From Desulfobacterales bacterium (GTDB lineage Bacteria; Desulfobacterota; Desulfobacteria; Desulfobacterales; JAFDCJ01), in contig CP070771.1 of NCBI GenBank assembly GCA_020345785.1, forward strand, positions 1,318,806 through 1,325,214: a DNA stretch of 6,409 nucleotides. Direction: 5' to 3'. Numbering within the stretch: position 1 is the first letter of the stretch; the number at the start of each line of letters is the position of its first letter. Below the pieces are notes generated by a model that was not told where the DNA came from, searched no databases, and saw only the letters and a program-made list of their open reading frames with translations. Shown one piece after another: positions 1 to 4,022 of this stretch. The translations under genes and the position numbers were made by a program.

Positions 1-8
1 CAGCCCAG

Positions 9-36
9 GCGCTTGCGCCGCGTGTCGCTCCGTCTC
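9..36. repeat. possible degenerate heptamer array at the left edge
   Basis: The stretch can be cut into four 7-base units (GCGCTTG, CGCCGCG, TGTCGCT, CCGTCTC), but these resemble each other only loosely. It contains CTTGCGCCGCG (12-22), an 11-mer that recurs exactly at 3996-4006 inside the array at the end of holA, which is why I read it as repeat-derived. It may be the end of a larger array outside the window. Bases 37-68 hold nothing I recognise. Confidence 0.3.
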
Positions 37-68
37 TTGATGAGATTTTAAAACACATAGAATTCCTT

Positions 69-103
69 CATTCGACATTCGTCATTCGTCATTCGTCAAT
101 CCG
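69..103. repeat. heptamer tandem array, CATTCGT family
   Basis: Five contiguous 7-base units: CATTCGA, CATTCGT, CATTCGT, CATTCGT, CAATCCG. The inner units are exact and the outer ones have decayed. The array lies downstream of the dehydrogenase gene, 25 bases past its stop codon. On that gene's sense strand it reads as ACGAATG units. It is one of several unrelated 7-base word families in this window. Confidence 0.85.
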
Positions 104-107
104 TTAG

Positions 108-128
108 CCCCGCACCCCGCACCCCGTC
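108..128. repeat. heptamer tandem array, CCCCGCA family, abutting a stop codon
   Basis: Three contiguous 7-base units: CCCCGCA, CCCCGCA, CCCCGTC. The last base is also the first base of the complement of the dehydrogenase stop codon (128-130). On the sense strand of that gene it appears as three G4 runs separated by TGC, immediately after the stop. The G-rich strand being the sense strand is shared with the arrays after the two small genes further right. Confidence 0.75.
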
Positions 129-1294
129 TAAGTGAACGCCGAAATCCCGGTGATATCCTTTCCCAGCACCAGCGTGTGCATACCGGCAGTTCCCTCCAGC
201 GTGCTGATGGCCTCCAAGTCGCAAAGGTGACGAATGATGTGATGATCAGCCAGAATGCCCCGCGCGCCTGTGATGTCCCGGGCCATCCTTGCTATCTTGA
301 TTGCCTCGCGAATATTATTTAACTTGGCCAGCGAAATCTGGGGCGGTCGGGCCTTGTGGTCATCCAGCATCCGGCCCAGATGAAAATTGACCAATTGGGC
401 CTTGGTGATTTCGATCAGCATCCGGGCCAACTGATCCTGAACCAGCTGGAAAGAAGCCACCGGCCGGTCAAAAACCTGCCGTTTGACGGCAAAATTCCTG
501 GCGGCCTGATAACACGCAATCGAAGATCCGAGTGCACCGCAGGCAACCCCGTAGCGGGCATGATTCAAGCATTGAAAAACGGATTTAAGGCCGCGCGCTT
601 CCGGCAGCATATTGGCTGCCGGGATCTCACATTGTTTTAAATCAATAAAGGCCGTGGGAGAGGTACGGTAGGAAAATTTGCGCTGGATCGGGGTGGCGCG
701 AAATCCAGGCCTGCTGGTCTCCACGATAAACCCCCTGATTTCACCCTCCAGTTTGGCCCAAATTACGGCCGCATCGGCGATCGTTCCGTTGGTGATCCAC
801 ATCTTTTTGCCGTTAAGGACGTAGTGCTCGCCCTGACGGCGAGCGGTCGTAAGCATACCGGCCGGATTGGAACCGTAATCAGGTTCAGAAAGTCCGAAGC
901 ACCCGATGGCTTCTCCCCGGGCCATTTTCGGCAGCCATTTTTGACGCTGTTCTTCGGAACCGAATTTGAATACGGGAAACATCACCAGAGAATTCTGCAC
1001 CGAATACATGGCCCGCAATCCGCTGTCGCAGCGCCCCAGTTCCTGACATATCAAACCATATTCCATGTGGCTTCGTTTGCGACATCCGTAGCCGTCAACG
1101 TGGTTTCCGAAAAGCTCCAGCGACGCCATGCGAGGAATCACTTCCATGGGAAAGGCTCCCCTGTCAAAAAAGTCCGCAATGACCGGCATACATTCTTTGT
1201 CGACAAATCCGCGAACTGCATCGCGAATCTTTTTTTCATCTACGCTCAACCATGAATCCAGCCCGTAAAAATCCACATGTTCATCAGTGTCCAT
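128..1294 (-). CDS. acyl-CoA dehydrogenase, glutaryl-CoA dehydrogenase type
   Basis: Predicted cytoplasmic FAD enzyme of 388 residues, the normal length of the family. Visible landmarks are the flavin segment FGLSEPDYGSNP (133-144), WITN (166-169), NHARYG (244-249) and the C-terminal LEGTAGMHTLVLGKDITG, with the expected catalytic base Glu367. Arg94 in SGLRA aligns with human Arg94, which binds the distal carboxylate of glutaryl-CoA, so a dicarboxylic acyl-CoA substrate is likely. However, human Glu87 is Gly87 here and the Tyr just before the catalytic Glu is Leu366. Both residues are tied to decarboxylation, so the product could be glutaconyl-CoA rather than crotonyl-CoA (inference from remembered alignments). 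The FAD-region motif GARGI (343-347) also departs from the usual GGNGI. The start is fixed by AAGGAGG (1304-1310) nine bases upstream. Family is certain; exact substrate and reaction are not. Confidence 0.9.
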   Translation of the reverse strand: MDTDEHVDFYGLDSWLSVDEKKIRDAVRGFVDKECMPVIADFFDRGAFPMEVIPRMASLELFGNHVDGYGCRKRSHMEYGLICQELGRCDSGLRAMYSVQNSLVMFPVFKFGSEEQRQKWLPKMARGEAIGCFGLSEPDYGSNPAGMLTTARRQGEHYVLNGKKMWITNGTIADAAVIWAKLEGEIRGFIVETSRPGFRATPIQRKFSYRTSPTAFIDLKQCEIPAANMLPEARGLKSVFQCLNHARYGVACGALGSSIACYQAARNFAVKRQVFDRPVASFQLVQDQLARMLIEITKAQLVNFHLGRMLDDHKARPPQISLAKLNNIREAIKIARMARDITGARGILADHHIIRHLCDLEAISTLEGTAGMHTLVLGKDITGISAFT

Positions 1295-1430
1295 AGCGCC
1301 TTTCCTCCTTCAGCGCATCCAAAGCTAAAGTTCGTGCATTATGCGATAAGAATTTTTTTACTTCCTTGCAAAACCGATTTTCCAGCGGCTGATGTTCTTC
1401 GGTCGTACAAAAAAAGCCTTCCATTACCAT
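1284..1430 (-). CDS. possible 48-residue leader ORF upstream of the dehydrogenase
   Basis: The reading frame begins at ATG 1428-1430 (a second ATG lies at 1422-1424) and ends in TGA at 1284-1286, overlapping the dehydrogenase start by 11 bases, an arrangement seen in translationally coupled pairs. The frame is open further upstream to a TTG at 1464-1466, but that TTG is the first half of the -35 box, so it would not be transcribed from this promoter. With transcription starting near 1431, the ATG would be almost leaderless. The peptide is charged and probably helical near its end (KEVKKFLSHN, then ALDALKEERR) and has two Cys. I recognise no family. It may equally be a chance frame in a 5' leader. 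Confidence 0.25.
   Translation of the reverse strand: MVMEGFFCTTEEHQPLENRFCKEVKKFLSHNARTLALDALKEERRYGH
1304..1310 (-). promoter_or_regulatory. ribosome binding site of the dehydrogenase
   Basis: AAGGAGG on the minus strand, nine bases before ATG 1294. This near-perfect anti-16S match fixes the start of the 388-residue protein. It lies inside the end of the possible leader ORF. Confidence 0.85.
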
Positions 1431-1437
1431 CTCGTTT

Positions 1438-1466
1438 TTTATATGCTTAACCGATATTTCTGTCAA
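1438..1466 (-). promoter_or_regulatory. near-consensus sigma70 promoter for the dehydrogenase
   Basis: On the minus strand TTGACA (1461-1466) is followed by exactly 17 bases and then TATAAA (1438-1443): 6/6 at -35, 5/6 at -10, ideal spacing. Transcription would start near 1431, giving a leader of about 137 bases before the dehydrogenase ATG. An 8-base palindrome CAACGTTG (1464-1471) overlaps the -35 box and could be part of an operator, though it is too short to claim. A promoter this strong usually needs repression or leader control if the gene is conditional. Confidence 0.7.
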
Positions 1467-1667
1467 CGTTGTCTTTCCACCGATCAGCGGGTAGTCATCA
1501 ACCCGTGTTTCAGCGATGGTTGCTTCCGACGCAACCCAACCGAGGGATCGTGCTTGTCAATTGTCTCAAAGTGATTAAGTTACGAAAATGAAGAATCGTG
1601 GCCCGGAGGGCCAGGTTTTCAATGTCAGTTTAAATGCCGAAAATCTTTCGATACTAAAGAGGGCCGC
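1467..1667. other. divergent intergenic region with small inverted repeats
   Basis: About 200 bases between the dehydrogenase promoter and the reductase start. Visible inverted repeats are CGGGT/ACCCG (1488-1492 and 1501-1505), GGTTGC/GCAACC (1518-1523 and 1531-1536), GGCCC/GGGCC (1600-1604 and 1608-1612) and CGAAA/TTTCG (1638-1642 and 1646-1650). None is followed by a T tract, so they are not terminators. They could be operator half-sites or RNA hairpins in the reductase leader. I found no convincing promoter for the reductase: TTGTCA at 1554-1559 has no good -10 partner. Confidence 0.35.
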
Positions 1668-2627
1668 ATGCAGTTTCACACATTGGGTAAATCAGAGCTG
1701 AAAATCTCATCCATCATCATGGGTACCTGGCAGGCCGGCAAAGACATGTGGACGGGGATCGACGATACGCAAACCACCGCGGCCATTCGAACCGCCTTTG
1801 AAGCCGGCATAACCACCTTTGACACTGCTGAGGCCTACGGAAAAGGCCACTCCGAACGCATTGTCGGCCAGGCACTGGCCGATGTCAGAGACCGGGTCGT
1901 GTTGGCCACCAAGGTCTTCGCCAATCACCTGAAGTTTGACCAGGTCATGAATGCCTGCCATAGGTCACTGCAAAATCTGAAAACCGATTGGATTGATCTG
2001 TTTCAGATCCACTGGCCGTCGGGTTCCTTTGGCACCCCAACGGTACCGGTGGAGGAAACGATGGCAGCCCTGAATAAGCTCAAGGAGCAGGGTAAAATTC
2101 GGGCCATCGGTGTTTCCAATTTTTCAGGTGCCCAGCTGGAGGAAGCTGCCCGCTATGGATCGATCGACAGCCTTCAGCCACCCTACTCCCTTTTCTGGCG
2201 CCAGGTTGAAAACGATGCCATGCCCTACTGCATTGATAACAATATCAGCGTCCTGGCCTATTCTCCCATGGCCCAGGGTTTGCTGACCGGAAAATTCGGA
2301 CCGGACCATGAATTTGAAAAAGGGGATCACCGCGCCAAAAACAGGCTGTTTCAGTCGGAAAATTTTAAGCATGTCCATCAGGCACTGGACCGTTTGCGAC
2401 CGATGGCAAAGGAGTTGGGCGTCAGTCTGGGGCAGTTGGCCCTGGCGTGGGTTGTTTCACACCCCGGCACCTGTGCAATTGCCGGCGCCCGCAACGGAGA
2501 GCAGGCGGCTGCAAATGCACGGGCGGCCGATGTGGCGTTATCGCAAGACGACTTGGCCCGCCTTAATGAAATCGGGCGGTTGGTTACAGATTATCTGGAC
2601 GGCAACCCCGTCATGTGGAGCTTCTAG
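1668..2627 (+). CDS. aldo/keto reductase, AKR11/IolS type
   Basis: A 319-residue soluble NAD(P)H-dependent oxidoreductase with the (beta/alpha)8 barrel typical of the superfamily, interconverting carbonyls and alcohols. The catalytic tetrad is complete: Asp52 and Tyr57 in FDTAEAYG, Lys82 in ATKVF and His115 in QIHW. Cofactor contacts are GVSNF (148-152), LAYSPMAQGLLTGK (196-209) and the C-terminal IAGARNGEQAAANA (271-284), which corresponds to the nicotinamide-cofactor phosphate-binding signature. Length is normal and the protein looks intact. The start is supported by GAGGG seven bases before the ATG and by the typical N-terminus (LGKSELKISSIIMGTW). It is transcribed away from the dehydrogenase and ends in a stop shared with the opposite-strand gene. 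The physiological substrate cannot be told from sequence; IolS/YhdN-like enzymes are its nearest relatives by motif. Confidence 0.93.
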   Translation: MQFHTLGKSELKISSIIMGTWQAGKDMWTGIDDTQTTAAIRTAFEAGITTFDTAEAYGKGHSERIVGQALADVRDRVVLATKVFANHLKFDQVMNACHRSLQNLKTDWIDLFQIHWPSGSFGTPTVPVEETMAALNKLKEQGKIRAIGVSNFSGAQLEEAARYGSIDSLQPPYSLFWRQVENDAMPYCIDNNISVLAYSPMAQGLLTGKFGPDHEFEKGDHRAKNRLFQSENFKHVHQALDRLRPMAKELGVSLGQLALAWVVSHPGTCAIAGARNGEQAAANARAADVALSQDDLARLNEIGRLVTDYLDGNPVMWSF

Positions 2628-2887
2628 CATGTGAATGGGTAGAAGTGGTGATAGCAATACCCCTGGGGATCGCCCCATTGCATTTCGGTATCTATGAGGC
2701 ACTGCCCGATAGTCTGTTTGGATATTTCCTCATAATCGTCCCGTTTTTCCTCCTCCTTTTTGCAGGCCATACAAATGGCTTCATGATCAATAACGGAGAG
2801 GATTCGCGGGTCGGTGGGCGCCAGTTTCCGTTCGCACCGTTGACATTGTATGGCACAAGCTAATTTTTCCGCCCAAGCATCCGTCAT
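2624..2887 (-). CDS. small Cys-rich, probably zinc-binding protein
   Basis: An 87-residue protein with eight Cys. CQRC (15-18) and CMAC (39-42) make a C-x2-C...C-x2-C pair about 20 residues apart, the layout of a treble-clef or zinc-ribbon knuckle (family inference). Cys63, Cys78 and a terminal Cys87, with a His pair (80-81) in an aromatic tail (GYCYHHFYPF), could bind a second metal or a haem/Fe-S ligand. The middle (KKEEEKRDDYEEISKQ) is highly charged and helical. Translation is well supported by AAAGGAGG, eight bases before ATG 2887. Its TAG stop overlaps the TAG of the convergent reductase gene in a single CTAG. I do not recognise a named family. Confidence 0.8.
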   Translation of the reverse strand: MTDAWAEKLACAIQCQRCERKLAPTDPRILSVIDHEAICMACKKEEEKRDDYEEISKQTIGQCLIDTEMQWGDPQGYCYHHFYPFTC

Positions 2888-2893
2888 GGTTCG

Positions 2894-2903
2894 GTCCTCC
2901 TTT
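2894..2903 (-). promoter_or_regulatory. ribosome binding site of the Cys-rich protein
   Basis: Minus strand AAAGGAGG, with GGAGG ending eight bases before the start codon. It is the main reason to accept this small ORF and its start. Confidence 0.75.
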
Positions 2904-2924
2904 GTGGTTTAAGCGATACTTAGA

Positions 2925-2953
2925 TAAATAAGATTGCGGCGGCGAAAAATCAA
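2925..2953 (-). promoter_or_regulatory. tentative promoter for the Cys-rich protein
   Basis: Minus strand TTGATT (2948-2953), 17 bases, then TATTTA (2925-2930): four of six matches at -35 and about three of six at -10. The position fits the downstream gene (leader of roughly 30 bases). It is a weak match and could be chance. Confidence 0.3.
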
Positions 2954-2974
2954 CCCCAAGCGTCGCAACAACAC

Positions 2975-2980
2975 TATAAT
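2975..2980 (+). promoter_or_regulatory. -10 box upstream of the 65-residue gene
   Basis: A perfect TATAAT in the 142-base gap between two divergent small genes, about 50 bases before the start codon of the rightward one. No good -35 lies 16-18 bases upstream (AACCCC at 17), so if active it probably needs an activator or another sigma factor. Confidence 0.4.
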
Positions 2981-3029
2981 TAGAAGAAGGTAATGAGAAA
3001 ATAGAACTCGAAAAAAGTTAGGAGACAAA

Positions 3030-3227
3030 ATGGATAAACGCGATGTCATTGCAATTGCAGAAGGCCTGAAGCTGATCGAAGAAGGTGTTGAAAAAATTCA
3101 GCGCATCATGCGCGAACAGAACATAAAATCAATTAAAGAAGTTGCCGCCGAGCTGATTCCCATGTTGAAAGCAGATGATGATGAAATTAATGATTCCATC
3201 ATCACGCATCTGGAAAAACGTCTTTAA
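3030..3227 (+). CDS. small acidic helical protein, unknown function
   Basis: A 65-residue protein, almost certainly all-helical. It begins MDKRDVIAIAEGLKLIEEGV, continues through KIQRIMREQ, KSIKEVAAELIPML and an acidic stretch ADDDE (50s), and ends HLEKRL. There is no Cys, signal peptide or membrane segment. The start is supported by TTAGGAGA just upstream (about six bases before the ATG) and by a TATAAT box about 50 bases further up. A G-rich heptamer array begins at the base right after its TAA stop. It faces another small helical protein across a 203-base gap. I recognise no family; a small helical binding or regulatory protein is possible. Confidence 0.65.
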   Translation: MDKRDVIAIAEGLKLIEEGVEKIQRIMREQNIKSIKEVAAELIPMLKADDDEINDSIITHLEKRL

Positions 3228-3262
3228 GGTTCAGAGGTTTAGGGTTCGGGGTTTAGGGTTTT
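3228..3262. repeat. heptamer tandem array, GGGTTYR family
   Basis: Five contiguous 7-base units starting at the first base after the stop codon: GGTTCAG, AGGTTTA, GGGTTCG, GGGTTTA, GGGTTTT. The sense strand is G-rich, with runs of GG, GGG, GGGG, GGG. Two units match the plant telomere heptamer TTTAGGG by permutation, which I take as coincidence. Its first unit GGTTCAG is the reverse complement of the CTGAACC units at 3391-3425, so the two arrays are inverted copies flanking the gap. Confidence 0.85.
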
Positions 3263-3317
3263 AGCATTTTTGTGGCTGCTCGAACTATTTGAGTCCACCA
3301 CACCAAATCATCCTCAT

Positions 3318-3354
3318 CTTTAAACTTTTTCAGGTTTTAAAGAAGTCTCTTTTT
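3318..3354 (+). terminator. weak terminator-like hairpin
   Basis: CTTTAAA (3318-3324) and TTTAAAG (3336-3342) form a perfect 7-bp stem with an 11-base loop. A T5 run occurs at 3350-3354, seven bases past the stem. The stem is AT-rich and the T run is offset, so this is at best a weak terminator for the rightward small gene. Confidence 0.25.
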
Positions 3355-3390
3355 CGATCAAATCGGTCACTTCCCCGCCCGGCGGCGGAG

Positions 3391-3425
3391 CTGAACTCTG
3401 AACCCAGAACCCAGAACCCTGAACC
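3391..3425. repeat. heptamer tandem array, CWGAACC family, with G-quadruplex motif on the minus strand
   Basis: Five contiguous 7-base units: CTGAACT, CTGAACC, CAGAACC, CAGAACC, CTGAACC. It ends a few bases from the stop codon of the minus-strand 69-residue gene (3431-3433). On that gene's sense strand it gives GGGGG, GGG, GGG, GGG with four-base loops (3403-3428), a canonical four-run G-quadruplex pattern right after the stop. Inverted relative to the array at 3228-3262. Confidence 0.85.
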
Positions 3426-3430
3426 CCCAT

Positions 3431-3640
3431 CTATTTCTTCTTCAGATCAGAGATTAGATCTTTCATAATGGCGATAACATTGCTGCCTCTCTGGCGGGCG
3501 ATCTTGTGGGCTTCCTCGACAATTTTAGCCGCCTGACGCGCCAGTTCGGCATCATCGGGGACCGGCGCCCCCAATTTCTGATACTGCCAGGTCAGAAACC
3601 GTATTGCCAGCTTCTCTTCCTGCTGTCTGAAAAATCCCAT
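3431..3640 (-). CDS. small basic helical protein, unknown function
   Basis: A 69-residue protein beginning MGFFRQQEEKLAIRFLTWQY and ending in a lysine tail (DLKKK). It appears to be two or three helices: residues 5-21, a PVPDD turn near 26-30, then a long helix through AARQAAKIV-like and AHKIARQRG segments to the C-terminus. There is no Cys and no membrane segment. The start is supported by GGAG nine bases before the ATG. It lies downstream of holA on the same strand, but about 350 bases of repeats separate them. Its stop is followed by a G-rich heptamer array with quadruplex potential. I recognise no named family. Confidence 0.65.
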   Translation of the reverse strand: MGFFRQQEEKLAIRFLTWQYQKLGAPVPDDAELARQAAKIVEEAHKIARQRGSNVIAIMKDLISDLKKK

Positions 3641-3653
3641 GGTGCAAATCTCC

Positions 3654-3709
3654 GATTAGAAATCAGATGACAGAGGGCCCAAAACAGAGGGTCGAGAAAA
3701 GAAGACTCA
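3654..3709. repeat. very degenerate heptamer array, NNNCAGA-like
   Basis: Eight in-phase 7-base units can be read: GATTAGA, AATCAGA, TGACAGA, GGGCCCA, AAACAGA, GGGTCGA, GAAAAGA, AGACTCA. Most end in AGA or a similar trinucleotide. The similarity is weak and alone would not convince, but it runs directly into the clear octamer array that follows. Confidence 0.35.
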
Positions 3710-3748
3710 AGCTGGGAGGCTGGGATGCTGGGACGCTTTGAGGCTAAA
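3709..3748. repeat. octamer tandem array, ANGCTGGG family
   Basis: Five 8-base units: AAGCTGGG, AGGCTGGG, ATGCTGGG, ACGCTTTG, AGGCTAAA. The first three are nearly exact and the last two decayed. The first 17 bases (3709-3725) are an inverted copy (16 of 17, the odd pair being G-U in RNA) of 3872-3888, so the two could form a long stem enclosing 146 bases. Confidence 0.8.
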
Positions 3749-3796
3749 TCTTGCAGCCTTATCTAACCAATTTAAAGCTTTCCCCCCGCTCCCTGA

Positions 3797-3859
3797 GCCT
3801 TACGCCGTAAGCCTTTAACACCTTAGACCTTATACCCCATACCTTCCATCTATTGCCTT
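3797..3859. repeat. degenerate heptamer array, GCCTTAN/ACCTTAN family
   Basis: Nine in-phase 7-base units, starting GCCTTAC, GCCGTAA, GCCTTTA and decaying through ACACCTT, AGACCTT, ATACCCC, ATACCTT. It lies in the holA to 69-residue-gene gap and is of the same word family as 3911-4022. The two are interrupted by the octamer array. Confidence 0.65.
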
Positions 3860-3867
3860 TTAAAAAC

Positions 3868-3907
3868 AGCTTTCCAGCCTCCCAGCTTTCCAGCCTCTCG
3901 GCTTTTT
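3868..3907. repeat. octamer tandem array, AGCTTTCC/AGCCTCCC alternating
   Basis: AGCTTTCC, AGCCTCCC, AGCTTTCC, AGCCTCTC, GGCTTTTT: a 16-base direct repeat made of two 8-base half-units, followed by T7. This is the inverted partner of the array at 3709-3748. On the + strand the T7 run is followed by AGCC, making GGCT-T-run-AGCC; I do not call it a terminator. Confidence 0.8.
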
Positions 3908-3910
3908 TTA

Positions 3911-4022
3911 GCCTTTGGCCTTTAACCTTTAACCTTAAACCCTTATCTTATGCCCTCTGCGCTTTGCGCTATGCCCTATCCCACAAGAGTTACGCCTTGC
4001 GCCGCGCGCCCTGCACTTTGCA
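3911..4022. repeat. long degenerate heptamer array running into the 3' end of holA
   Basis: Sixteen consecutive 7-base units keep phase. It begins GCCTTTG, GCCTTTA, ACCTTTA, ACCTTAA, ACCCTTA, then CCCTCTG, CGCTTTG, CGCTATG, CCCTATC, and ends CCTTGCG, CCGCGCG, CCCTGCA, CTTTGCA. The word drifts from CCTTTAA-like to CTTTGCG-like along the array. The last third (3990-4022) is coding: it contains the holA stop and its final ten codons. The remainder fills the gap toward the 69-residue gene. Confidence 0.7.

Noticed and set aside
69..128. CRISPR-like repeat array
   Set aside because: Units are 7 bases with no spacers between them, far shorter than CRISPR repeats, and there are no cas genes.
824..1255. 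143-codon + strand frame
   Set aside because: Antisense to the acyl-CoA dehydrogenase core, with no start signal and no recognisable motif.
1431..1466. TTG-initiated 60-residue version of the leader ORF
   Set aside because: The TTG is the first half of the TTGACA -35 box, so it would lie upstream of the transcription start.
3228..3262. Telomere-type TTTAGGG repeat
   Set aside because: Only parts of the array match; the consensus GGGTTYR varies and the neighbourhood is bacterial, so resemblance to plant telomeres is coincidental.
3272..3300. GTGG...CTCGAA/TTTGAG...CCAC hairpin as a terminator
   Set aside because: The stem is interrupted and no T tract follows on either strand.
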